Assembly: GCA_965218865.1 (NCBI GenBank)
Contig: CBDCME010000009.1
Coordinates: 62,001 to 126,000 of the forward strand
Source of the DNA: CBDCME01 sp965218865
GTDB taxonomy: Bacteria > Pseudomonadota > Alphaproteobacteria > JAAXGF01
Direction of reading: 5' to 3'
DNA length: 64,000 nucleotides
Shown here: positions 1 to 9,716 of the stretch, one piece after another
Numbering within the stretch: position 1 is the first letter of the stretch
Layout of the letters: every line of letters begins with the position of its first letter
The notes under the pieces: model-generated
Seen by the model: only the letters and a program-made list of their open reading frames with translations
What the model was told of the DNA's origin: nothing
Databases searched by the model: none
Translations under genes and position numbers: made by a program

Positions 1-1491
1 CTGGAGGCTCTTTTGGTCGGTGACGGCAAGATCTATGCCCGGGTCCCAGACCTCGACCGGGGGCTTGACGAGCTAGAAGACCGGGGGCTGATCGGCTGGG
101 ACCGGGAGGCGAGCCGCTATGACGCCCATCCCATCGTCCGCAGCGTGGTCTGGGAGCTAGCCGGCAAGGAGGACAAGGATGCCGTCTACTCCGCGCTCGA
201 GGCCCATTTCGAGCCAATGGCGGTGTCGGACTGGGATGACGTCACATCACTCGACGACCTCGCCCCGGCGATTGAGCGCTACCATACACTCATGGGGCTC
301 GGGCGGTATGACGATGCCTGGACTTTGTTCCGCGATAGATTAGCGGATTCTACTTTTTACCGTCTTGCGGCACACGCGGAACGAATCGCATGGCTTGAGA
401 AACTGTTCCCGAACGGGGTGGACGAAGCGCCGATACTGAAAGAATTATCTTACCAACAGAACGCCCTAGATTCGCTAGCGAAGAGCTACGAATTCTCCGG
501 CCAGCCGGGACGCGCGCTTCCGCTCTATAGACGTGCCAATGAACTGAACGAACAAGAGGGGAATAAAAGCGATCTTGCGAATACCATGTCGAATCTCGGC
601 GCAGCATTTTTCGCTACCGGAGCGCTGCGGGAGGCGGCGGGCACCATACGGTCAGCACTGGTGCTGGACCGCGAACTAGGAGAGGCGTACTCGGAGGGCA
701 TACGCCTTGTAGAACTGGGCCGCAGCCTCTCGTTGGCTGGGAACCAAGAGTCGGCACGTCTCGCGTTCGGCAGGAGCCAGCATATCTTTCTGGAATCGAA
801 GCGACGCCAGCCCGAAGGTGTTGTCAGCACCTTCCGTTCCGAGCTGGCGCTCTGTCAAGCGGACATCGCCGCGGCCAGTACTTTGGCCGATCGCGCGTGG
901 CAGCTGGCGGGTTATCGGAAGGTTGAACGAGATTTCATCCGCGCCGGCCTCCTTCAAGGTCGAGCGGCGCTCGGTTCGGGCGACTTTGGGCACGCCGAGG
1001 AGCGCCTGCACGTGGCGCTCACCCGGACGCGCGCCGTTAATGTTGTCGAAATGGAGCTCCCGGCCCTCATCGCCATCGCCGAGCTCGAATACAGGCGCGA
1101 ACGATATTCCAATGCAAAAACCGGGCTGAGCGATGTTTGGGAGGCCGCCGATCGCGGGCCTTATCCCCTTCGTCAAGCCGATGCCTTCAATGTCCTCGCC
1201 GACATCGCCCGCGCGGAGGGTGACCGAGACGGTGCGATCGACGCGGCGACCAAGGGTTATCGCGCCGCCTGGTGCGATGGGCCGCCTTGGGCTTATCACT
1301 GGGGGCTGGAAAAGGCCAAGGCCCACCTCAAGGCCCTCGGCGCCCCCGAACCCGAGATGCCGGCTTTCGACGAATCCAAGTTCGAGGCCATGCCCGAGGT
1401 CGAGATCAACCCGAAGGACAAGCATTGGGTCGATCCCGACACGCTCGGTTGGGAGGCGATCGTTCGGGATATTCGCGGCCAATCGGAATGA
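1..1491 (+). CDS. TPR-repeat protein, C-terminal part (5' end outside window)
   Basis: The reading frame is open from base 1, so the true start lies upstream. The visible part (about 496 residues) begins with a winged-helix-like segment (LEDRGLIGWDREASRYDAHP) of the type that follows a STAND/NB-ARC NTPase domain. A helical TPR solenoid follows, for example around residues 150-210 (SYEFSGQPGRALPLYRRANE) and in later A/L/Y-rich helical pairs. Such proteins are usually regulatory or signalling ATPases with TPR sensor arms. The NTPase domain itself is not visible, so the STAND assignment is inference; the TPR content is clear. The gene ends 13 bp before the convergent otsA stop codon. Confidence 0.7.
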   Translation: MEALLVGDGKIYARVPDLDRGLDELEDRGLIGWDREASRYDAHPIVRSVVWELAGKEDKDAVYSALEAHFEPMAVSDWDDVTSLDDLAPAIERYHTLMGLGRYDDAWTLFRDRLADSTFYRLAAHAERIAWLEKLFPNGVDEAPILKELSYQQNALDSLAKSYEFSGQPGRALPLYRRANELNEQEGNKSDLANTMSNLGAAFFATGALREAAGTIRSALVLDRELGEAYSEGIRLVELGRSLSLAGNQESARLAFGRSQHIFLESKRRQPEGVVSTFRSELALCQADIAAASTLADRAWQLAGYRKVERDFIRAGLLQGRAALGSGDFGHAEERLHVALTRTRAVNVVEMELPALIAIAELEYRRERYSNAKTGLSDVWEAADRGPYPLRQADAFNVLADIARAEGDRDGAIDAATKGYRAAWCDGPPWAYHWGLEKAKAHLKALGAPEPEMPAFDESKFEAMPEVEINPKDKHWVDPDTLGWEAIVRDIRGQSE

Positions 1492-1504
1492 TCGGAAAGA
1501 GTCT

Positions 1505-2884
<1,380 letters not shown>

Positions 2885-3189
2885 TTTTCCCCGCTCATGC
2901 CCGGACCTTCCGAAAAGATCACGGCTTTCTCGGATAACCATACTAACCTGGCGCCAAATTGCAAACGAGGAACGACATGCTTTTTTACTACTGAGTGTTA
3001 TTTATTAATTATTAGTGCGTCAAATTTATACTAAGTTTCACTTTTCCATTACTGTATATATAAGTTTCTAAACAGTATCAACCTCAGACTTCCCCGCGTT
3101 TGCCAATCCCGGACCAAACGAGCCTTGCCTTCGGGAGATGAGTCGAGGACTGTATGACCTCCAATAGATGACCATGGTTGAAGGAACGC
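2885..3189. promoter_or_regulatory. Divergent intergenic region between otsA and ydbH, AT-rich core
   Basis: About 300 bp with no supported gene. Positions 2985-3075 are strikingly AT-rich compared with the GC-rich surroundings and must hold the promoters of both divergent transcription units. I do not see a confident -35/-10 pair or operator. The AT-rich stretch could also be a binding site for a nucleoid protein. Confidence 0.4.
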
Positions 3190-4410
3190 ATGGCCGAGCA
3201 GACGCATCGAAAAGGTCGAATCCTCGGGCTGTCGCGTTCATTCCCGATCCTGGCGGCGGGCGTTCTCGGGTTCATCTGGTCGTTCTCGCCCCTCCTCGCC
3301 AGCGAGGAAGTCCGATCGGCGGGGCCCCAGGCCGTTCCCTTCGTCGTGGGGCGTCTCGCCGAAGCGCGGGATGTTTTCACGCCGCTTCAAATCGATCTCA
3401 AGCTCGCCCTCGGGGACGGGGCCCTGCGGTTCGAGGGTCGGCTGGAGGGCGCCGGGGGGTGGCTCGAGCTCGGCTTTTCCGGACACCAGGACCTTCTGGA
3501 ACAGTCCGGCCGCGCCCGGGTATCGCTTTTGCCACTGCGGTTTGAGCGCGAAAATCTAACGATGGACGAACTCTCGCCTGCGCTGGCCCAAACCGTCGGC
3601 AAACTCAGCGGGAGCGTCGCCCTGGAAGGGGATGTCGGTTGATCCGACGGGGAACTGGCCGGCAGCCTCGATTTCTTCGTCGATGATCTCTCGCTGGTCG
3701 TTCACGGTATCGGCGTCGATGGCGTCAACGGCACGATCCAAATCGACCAACTGTCGCCTCCCGGCACCCCGCCGGGACAGACGATTTCATTTGCCTCACT
3801 CGACGCCGGAACCTTATTGACCAACGGATCCGTGCGCTTCCAACTCCATCCGGGTCCTTCCCTATACGTCGAGTCGGTCGAATGCGAGTGGGCCGGCGGC
3901 AAGATCGGCGCCGAAGGCGTGTGGCTCGATCCGGAACTCGAAAAACTCAGTTTGGTGTTAAAGGCCAACGGGATCGACCTCGGCGCCTTGCTCGCTCTCG
4001 CCGACACCGAGGGATTATCCGGAGCGGGGCGCTTATCCGGCGAGATCCCGAACGAGATCAGCACCGACGGAGTCGTCATCGCCGGTGGCTACCTCGCCGC
4101 GAGCAGCGCGGGCGGAAACCTGCGTTATCGACCTGAAACGCCCCACTCCGCCTTCGCCCCGGGGAGCGAGGAGGCAAAAATTCTCTCGCTGGTCCTGGAG
4201 GATTTCCGCTACGATTCGCTACGCCTGGATGTCAATCTGTTGGCGGCGGAAACGGCGTCCGTGCGGGCCCACCTCCTGGGGAACAATCCAGAGCTTTTCA
4301 ACGGCCGCCAAATAGAGTTCAATGTCAATCTCACGGGTGAACTGTATAGCCTTTTGGAAGCGGGCTTCAAAGGTTACCGAGTTTGGAATGAATTGCTCGA
4401 CGGACGATAG
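3190..4410 (+). pseudogene. ydbH: YdbH-like AsmA-family intermembrane lipid-transport protein, in-frame TGA
   Basis: Encodes a short YdbH-like protein of about 406 codons; E. coli YdbH is about twice as long. YdbH with the lipoprotein YnbE bridges inner and outer membranes for phospholipid transport. An N-terminal signal anchor (ILAAGVLGFIWSFSPLLA) precedes amphipathic beta-rich sequence, and the end (LFNGRQIEFNVNLTGELYSL) matches the family C-terminus. One in-frame TGA at 3640-3642 interrupts it; the frame is open on both sides with continuous family-like sequence, so this is a nonsense mutation or error rather than two genes. The ATG at 3190 follows AAGGAA. It overlaps ynbE by 23 bp, the usual ydbH-ynbE-ydbL order. 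Confidence 0.75.
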
Positions 4411-4624
4411 AAACGCGGCAAGGCCTCTCGCCAGAGGGCGGGCTTCCTTGTGGTTGGTGATGGGTCTCCCGTTGATCGTGGGCGCCTGCACGCCGAGGGT
4501 GGCGGTCGAGGCACCCTCCGAACCCATCACGATCAATCTCAACGTAAAGATCGAGCATGAATTGCGTGTCAAGCTCGATAAGGATATCGAGGACATAATC
4601 GCCGAGGACAAGGATCTGTTTTAG
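4388..4624 (+). CDS. ynbE: YnbE-family outer-membrane lipoprotein
   Basis: A small lipoprotein that pairs with YdbH in the envelope lipid bridge. The start ATG at 4388 overlaps the end of ydbH and gives a basic n-region, a hydrophobic stretch (LWLVMGLPLIVGAC) and a lipobox ending in GAC followed by TPRVAVEAPSEPITINLNVK. This is the YnbE signature of a Cys-Thr-Pro-Arg start, a PITIN-NVKIEHE core and a final DLF. Length (78 aa precursor, about 44 aa mature) fits the family. Coupled to ydbH upstream and ydbL 8 bp downstream. Confidence 0.9.
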   Translation: MNCSTDDRNAARPLARGRASLWLVMGLPLIVGACTPRVAVEAPSEPITINLNVKIEHELRVKLDKDIEDIIAEDKDLF

Positions 4625-4632
4625 GGGCTAGC

Positions 4633-4977
4633 ATGATGATTTACGTATTCCGTTTGCTCCTATCAGCCGGTTTCATCGCCTGCTTTTTGTTGGCGCCAGT
4701 GGCTCATGCCCAATCGGCTGAAGATCTCAAACGAGCCGGGGTCGCGGGAGAAAAGCCGGACGGCTATCTGGGCGTCGTCGTTCCCAACGCTTCCTCGAGT
4801 GTCAAGGCATCCGTCGCCGACATCAACGGAAAGCGCCGCGCGCACTACAACACCCTCGCCAAGAAGAATGGCACCTCCGTCTCCGTCGTTGAATCCCTTT
4901 TCTGCGAAAAGCTCATTAAGCGGGCCGGTTCCGGAGAATACATCATGAACGCGGCCGGAAAATGGATTCGAAAATAA
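4633..4977 (+). CDS. ydbL: YdbL-family (DUF1318) periplasmic protein
   Basis: Third gene of the ydbH-ynbE-ydbL operon; the family modulates the YdbH-YnbE bridge in the periplasm. A clear signal peptide (FRLLLSAGFIACFLLAPVAH, cleavage after AHA) is followed by the DUF1318 fold features: an N-terminal LKRAGVAGEKPDGYLG motif, a conserved INGKRRAHYNTLAKKNGTSV helix pair and the C-terminal SGEYIMNAAGKWIRK. The full length of 114 aa is normal. It begins 8 bp after ynbE. Confidence 0.88.
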   Translation: MMIYVFRLLLSAGFIACFLLAPVAHAQSAEDLKRAGVAGEKPDGYLGVVVPNASSSVKASVADINGKRRAHYNTLAKKNGTSVSVVESLFCEKLIKRAGSGEYIMNAAGKWIRK

Positions 4978-5005
4978 CCCACTAGATTTCGCCGACCGCC
5001 CCGGT

Positions 5006-5150
5006 TCAGGCTTCGAGCAGATCAAGGCGTTTTTCGATTCGTTCCAAACGGACTTCAATCCGGACCAGTGCTTTGATGGGCGCCGGTTAGCGAAGCCAAG
5101 CCGCGTGGCGCCCATCCGGAACTTCAGATCGGCGATATCCTGGCGCATGG
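5006..5150 (-). pseudogene. Remnant of a small coiled-coil protein
   Basis: Two pieces in different frames look like the start (MRQDIADLKFRMGATRL) and the end (VRLERIEKRLDLLEA then stop) of a short charged coiled-coil protein of a kind common in alphaproteobacteria. The middle seems deleted or shifted around a GGGCGCC...GGCGCCC inverted repeat (about 5066-5110). It abuts the IS30 remnant, which suggests damage by past IS activity. Function unknown. Confidence 0.35.
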
Positions 5151-5168
5151 AATCCAGACCTGCTGGAT

Positions 5169-5318
5169 TCACATCTCAAGTGCAACACCGAGGTTTATGA
5201 GGAAGGCCTCGGCGGGAGTTTTGAAACCGAGGCATTTTCTGGGTGTGGAATTGAGGCACCAGGTGAGGTCGTCGACGTCACGGGGTGTGTAGTCGGTGAT
5301 GTTGGTTTTGCGGGGCAT
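5169..5318 (-). pseudogene. IS30-family transposase, C-terminal remnant
   Basis: About 49 codons ending in TGA encode MPRKTNITDYTPRDV...LNSTPRKCLGFKTPAEAF...LGVAL, the typical C-terminal tail of IS30-family transposases (N-x-x-PRKCLGFKTPAE motif). The rest of the element is missing and the fragment is followed directly by IS630 copy A, which inserted just upstream of it. Not functional. Confidence 0.7.
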
Positions 5319-5333
5319 ATCTCGTCGGAGTAA

Positions 5334-6500
5334 TACCAACCGCCCTTAACATTGACTTGTGCGAGCCCACGCTCTGAGGCCGATGGACATGATCTTCCAA
5401 GGTTGGTCGGTCAGGTTGTTCCAGGCTTGGCAAGAGGCCTCGACGATGGCTTCATAGGAGTCGAAGACACGATTGGAGAGCCAGTTCTGGCGGAGGTATT
5501 GCCAGACATTTTCGGCGGGATTGAGCTCCGGGGACTTGGGTGGCAAAGGCACGAGGGAGATGTTCTCCGGGATGCCGAGTTTGGCAGTGGTGTGCCATGC
5601 GGCTTGGTCGAGCAGCACGACGGCATGGGCGTTTGGGGCAACGGCCCGGCTGATTTCCTCGAGATGCAGGTCCATGGCTTCAGTATTGGCGCGCGGCATG
5701 ACCAGCGCCGCGCCCTCACCGCGCTCGGGGCAGATGGCGCCGAAGAGATACGCCGAAGAGGTCCGTAGGTCCTTGACCTGGCGCGGGCGCGATCCCTTTG
5801 GGGCCCACTGGCGCACCAGGCTGTTCTTCTGGCCGACGCGCATTTCATCTTGAAACCAAACCTCGATGGGCGTGTCCGGTGGCTGTGCCGCTACGATTTT
5901 CGCCAAGTGTTCGGGAAAACTTTTTTTTAAATTCCTCCTGTGCCCGCGCATCCTGGCCGACGTGGCGCGGGCGCGCGGAAATATGCGAGAACCCGAGCGC
6001 GGCCAGCAGCTTGCCGACGCTCCGCTCGTGATAGTCCACGCCGAAGCGCGTTCGGATCAGTTGCTTGAGATCGATGCAGCGCCAGCGCACGACCCCATCC
6101 CGTTCGGGATCGGGACCGGCCTCGATAGCCCGCGAAAGCGCCGCCATTTGCGACGGCGTCAACCGACGCAACGCCCCGTTCGGCTTGCGGTCGATCAGAC
6201 CGGCCGGACCTCCCGCGTTGAACCGGTGAACCCAGTCCCGCAACGTCCTGCCGATCCATGCCGCCAATACCCGCCGCGCACGCTCGATCCATCCCATCGT
6301 AGATGGCCGCCATCGACAAAAGCCGTCGCGCCTGGTTCCCATCATCGCTCCGTGCCGCAAGAACACGGACTCTTTCAGCATCAAAGTCGTTTCGCAAAGG
6401 AATCGTTGGCATTGAACACACTCCCTTGTTGCCAACAACCTTGAATCACACAAAACCTAGCGTGTAAACCTTTGCGCGAGTCAAACTCTAGGGCGGTTGG
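5334..6500 (-). mobile_element. IS630-family element copy A (defective)
   Basis: One of five copies of the same approximately 1168-bp element (others at 11999, 13170, 40551 and 52767). The left end reads TACCAACCGCCCTTAACATT. The right end stops at GGGCGGTTGG, where an IS1-family element begins, so the terminal TA is displaced; the sequence resumes at 8710. Compared with the other copies it has one extra C near 6249, which shifts the frame of orfA. Expected target duplication is TA. Confidence 0.9.
5346..6412 (-). pseudogene. IS630-A transposase, two frames plus disabling frameshift
   Basis: orfA (start ATG at 6412, MPTIPLRNDFDAERVRVLAA) holds the helix-turn-helix part. orfB (5346-5951) holds the DDE catalytic part (VWFQDEMRVGQ, VVLLDQAAWHTTAK, SPELNPAENVWQYL). 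As in the other copies, the two frames join at an A8 run (about 5924). This copy also has an extra C near 6249 that splits orfA itself, so it should be inactive. Confidence 0.88.
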
Positions 6501-6555
6501 GGTGCTGTCCTAATTAGAGGCGGAGTGTCCTAGTTTGTGCGCTTCTTACATTACT

Positions 6556-7276
6556 TTATGACTCCGATGAATCTCGCTTCCCACATTGTGAAGTCACAGA
6601 AATTTCGCCCTCACCCTTATAGATCAAGGTAAAATTAGTCGCTGCTGCTCGCAGCCATGCCGCGCGCCCCTCAATAGTCCAAAGCGTTCCCGGCTCCGGG
6701 AGCGTTTGGAGCAATCCTTCGATGAAGGGGTGGTATCCGCCACCATTACCACCCCCCGTTCCGGAACTGCCTTGGTCGCCTACGCCACCATTGCCACTGC
6801 CGTTCTTCTGCTCGTCTTCGTGGGCGCGCTAGCAGGATCGCCACCATTGCCGGCATCACCAGACGGTTCCCGCCGTGCTCAAAAAAACCAGCCGATCAGA
6901 CCGGCCGGACCTCCCGCGTTGAACCGGTGAACCCAGTCCCGCACGCATCTGCTTTGGCTTTTCGCTCGTGATTTGGGTCTACGATTTGACGGCCAAGGTT
7001 AGAAAGCTTGTGCTTGCTTCCCTCGCTCTCAAGGATGCCAAATGTCCGGGCAGCATACACCTGAACGCGAAATGTACTGCTCTTAGCGCTTTGATTGGTC
7101 CAGGCCGCAAGCTGGTCATCATCACAATCTCCGCGACCAACATTTCCATGGATAGCCTTCGCCAGTTCGATCGCTGAATCGAGATCGGTGTACGGAAAGC
7201 TAATCTTCGAACGCTGACGTTTTTGCTTCGCCTCACCGAACGACGCACTAGTGGCGGTTTCGTTGTCTCCGTTCAT
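6556..7276 (-). pseudogene. Passenger gene of the IS1-family element (winged-helix-like), internally replaced
   Basis: The 5' part (ATG 7276, preceded by AGGAG) encodes a conserved-looking segment with SFPYTDLDSAIELAKAIHG...DDDQLAAW...YAARTFGILESEG...KLSNLGRQIVDP, which resembles a winged-helix domain. The 3' part, in another frame, is a glycine-rich linker followed by YHPFIEGLLQTLPEPGTLW and ends with TAA at 6556-6558. Between them sits 51 bp of IS630 sequence, so the middle of the gene was deleted and replaced. Family function unknown to me; probably DNA binding (inference). Confidence 0.55.
6893..6943. repeat. 51-bp internal fragment of IS630 inside the IS1 passenger gene
   Basis: Matches the orfA region of the IS630 copies (compare about 6195-6245 in copy A) in the same orientation, starting CGATCAGACCGGCCGGACCT. 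It lacks any IS end, so it arrived by recombination or repair synthesis rather than transposition. It creates a chimeric C-terminus (GTGFTGSTREVRPV) on the truncated passenger protein. Confidence 0.8.
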
Positions 7277-7424
7277 TTGGCTTTCTCCTAACCTGTCGGA
7301 TGGCTTACCATATGACCTATTTATCTCAATCAAACCGTGTCGTCAAGATAAATTGCATTAAGCATTGACACAAACCGAATTTGGCATTATCTGTGGTTTG
7401 CAGCCAAGTCACATGGAGGAAAAT

Positions 7425-7670
7425 TAATGGATAGGAGGGTCGCAAGCCCCCGGCGAATGTGCCGACCGGCGACGGGGGCGAGGACAATTAGGAAGGGCCG
7501 CTGCCCAATCCCCTGAGAAGGTGAGGCAGCGGCCCTGAATCGACAAATCCCGGTGGGGGTGGCAGGTTCGCCGGGTAAGACCTTACAAGCCCCGCCCGGC
7601 CGGTTCAAGTCCGGTCACCTCCACCACCTTTTTCGCCGGGGCTTGCGGCTGCTGAAACAACCGCAAGCCC
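7425..7670 (+). ncRNA. Cluster of strong hairpins with a tRNA/tmRNA-like 3' domain
   Basis: In about 250 bp there are several stem-loops. One has a GCCCCCG/CGGGGGC stem near 7455-7490. Another has an 11-bp stem GGGCCGCTGCC/GGCAGCGGCCC (about 7495-7535). A tRNA-like fold covers 7555-7626, and a perfect 11-bp stem GGGGCTTGCGG/CCGCAAGCCCC lies at about 7637-7670. The tRNA-like part has a 7-bp acceptor (GGGGGTG with CACCTCC), a D-like arm AGGT/ACCT with TTCGCCGGG in the loop, a T arm GCCGG-TTCAAGT-CCGGT, and an encoded CCA. No proper anticodon arm can be drawn and it totals only 72 nt, so it is not a normal tRNA. Orientation assumed from the CCA. Confidence 0.4.
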
Positions 7671-7789
7671 CTTAGACCAACACTCAGGGACGCAGCCCTA
7701 AGCTATGATCCGCTCATCAAACATAGCACTGGATCACTGGAATTTCCAGTTTCGCGGTTGCGTCCCCGAAAGATCGAAGGGATCAACCG

Positions 7790-8674
7790 ATGAACGTTCT
7801 TCCGCGTGACAAGCAGATTGCCGCTATTTCAGCCCTTACCGAGGGCGTGAGCATTCGCGCTACTGAGCGCCTTACCGGTATCCACAGGGACACCGTGATG
7901 CGGTTAGGCGTCCGTGTCGGAGAGGGATGCGAAGCCCTTCATGACGCCATCATGCGCGGTCTGGAAGTCTCTCGGTTGGAATTCGACGAATTGTGGTCAT
8001 TCGTCGGAAAGAAGCAAAAGCGGTCGGGTGATGACCGCGAAACTGGCGACCAGTACACGTTCATCGGTCTTGATGCCAATCGAAAAGCCATCGTCAGTTA
8101 CAGGACCGGTAAACGCGATGGTGGCACGACCCAGGAATTCGTGGATGACCTAAGCGCCCGGATCATAAGCCGACCCGTCATTAACACGGACGGCTTCCTT
8201 CACTACGCTCCGGCGATCGAAAACGCTTTCGGGGCCGAATGCGATTATGGGCAAATCGTTAAGCATTACGACCCCAAGAGGGGCGCGGAAGCTTCGCGTC
8301 GATATGCCCCAGGCGATGTAGTAGCGGTATCAAAACGGGTAGTAAACGGAGCGCCCATGAAAATCTCGACGAGTTTTGTCGAGCGCTCAAACCTCACAGT
8401 CCGGATGCAGTCTCGTCGGTTCACTCGTCTGACGAACGGCTTTTCGAAAAAACTCCGCAACCACAGGGCAGCCGTGAGCCTGTACGTGGCTCATTACAAC
8501 TTTTGCCGACCTCACGAGACCTTGCAGGGGATAACCCCAGCCATGGCAATCGGCGTCACGGATCATATCTGGACGATTGACGAGTTGATTGATGCGGCAG
8601 ATAACCCCGAAGGGTTGGCGCCAACTGGCCGCCGGCATGGTAAGTTTACGGTGATTGATGGTGGGTTGTCCTAG
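7790..8674 (+). CDS. IS1-family DDE transposase (single-ORF type)
   Basis: A 294-aa transposase that mobilises the element at 6501-8709. An N-terminal HTH (GVSIRATERLTGIHRDTVMR) precedes the catalytic domain, with FDELWSFVGKKQKR containing the first acidic residue, INTDGFLHYAPAIE the second, and STSFVERSNLTVRMQSRRFT the third. Unlike classic IS1, it is a single frame, as in the single-ORF branch of the family. The start ATG at 7790 begins the conserved sequence. The gene ends 35 bp before the right inverted repeat. Confidence 0.85.
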   Translation: MNVLPRDKQIAAISALTEGVSIRATERLTGIHRDTVMRLGVRVGEGCEALHDAIMRGLEVSRLEFDELWSFVGKKQKRSGDDRETGDQYTFIGLDANRKAIVSYRTGKRDGGTTQEFVDDLSARIISRPVINTDGFLHYAPAIENAFGAECDYGQIVKHYDPKRGAEASRRYAPGDVVAVSKRVVNGAPMKISTSFVERSNLTVRMQSRRFTRLTNGFSKKLRNHRAAVSLYVAHYNFCRPHETLQGITPAMAIGVTDHIWTIDELIDAADNPEGLAPTGRRHGKFTVIDGGLS

Positions 8675-8717
8675 TTTCAAGATCGAAGTGTCCGAATTAG
8701 GACAGCACCGCGGTTGG

Positions 8718-9270
8718 CATAACCTTGACGGAAAAGTATACTCTAAGTGACAACTCCAATAATGCAAGTGTAGCAAAAAATTATTACGGAGAAGAAAATC
8801 AAATTAAACGATATGATTTTCACGCGGTCCATAAAATTATATCCTTCGCGAGTCGTGATCAATCCATTCGGTTCCATATAATCCGAAAGTAACGAAAGAT
8901 GGGTTACCGTTAGAAGCGCCGTCAAAAACCGACAGCCGACACTCGAACCCGCCTAATACAGTGAATTTGGGGAAAGGGTGGGAGGAGTTTGGTGGCTGAT
9001 TGGGTCGATGTGGGATTTCCCAAACGAGTCCGGTCGATCGCCGAGTATCATAGGCCGTATGTCGATAAGGCGTGAATTCGACGGTCGCGGTCGCATGAGG
9101 TGGTCCCGAAAAGATGGAAAAGTTGAGCGCGGGTAATTTGAAGGTGATGAAATTTTGAATCTCTTGAAATTGGTGTCAAAACTTAGACATCCCTAGCGAT
9201 AAACCAGTTTTAGTTGCGGGACCGGAGCTGCCGAGAGTGCTGATCGCACGCGAATAGTACCGAGTTTGTC
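8718..9270. other. Intergenic, no gene recognised
   Basis: About 550 bp between the IS1/IS630-A junction and the SGNH hydrolase remnant. The first 200 bp are AT-rich (8740-8910). No open frame shows family similarity, and I see no terminator or repeat that I would defend. Confidence 0.5.
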
Positions 9271-9716
9271 TCATTCCGAATAGAAAGTCATGCCGTCTTC
9301 CACGACGATCCAATTCTTTATTTCATCCGCGGCAACCGCATGACCGGCTGCATTCCAGTGGCCATCGAAATCATAATTCAAACGCTTTCCCTTTTGGACC
9401 TCTTGGCGGAATCTCTTGGTCAGATCACGGAAGGCCACACCCCGTTCACGTGTCCATTGACGTAGTCGGTTTTGGATTTCAGTTTCGGCTGTTAGCCACG
9501 CCTTTCTCGTCATCCCCGCTCTAATCCAGGGGTGCTCCGGATCGTACGAATTTGGGTCATATTGATATCCGACGGGAAAGAACAGAATTCCTACTTCCAT
9601 ACCTCTATCCCGTGAAAATTCAACGATATGATCCAGCACGAACATCATCGATACGAATTTTTCTCGAGCGGATTGAGAATCTATGTCGAGAGAATCTTTC
9701 CAATAGCGGGTTTGGA

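Larger units (their letters stand above)
6501..8709 (+). mobile_element. IS1-family element with passenger region, inserted in IS630-A
   Basis: Terminal inverted repeats GGTGCTGTCCTAATT (left, from 6501) and its complement ending at 8709 bound 2209 bp. An 8-bp target duplication GCGGTTGG lies at 6493-6500 and 8710-8717, so it inserted in the right terminus of IS630-A. One transposase gene (7790-8674) lies at the right. The left 1.2 kb is passenger DNA with a broken gene, a fragment of IS630 and strong hairpins. This is much longer than a simple IS1. Confidence 0.82.

Noticed and set aside
7555..7626. Calling a normal tRNA gene.
   Set aside because: The anticodon stem-loop cannot be formed and the length is 4 nt short.
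6501..8709. IS1595-family assignment based on passenger genes and an 8-bp duplication.
   Set aside because: The transposase motifs and N-terminal HTH fit the single-ORF IS1 group better than ISXO2-like IS1595 proteins; a database comparison would settle it.
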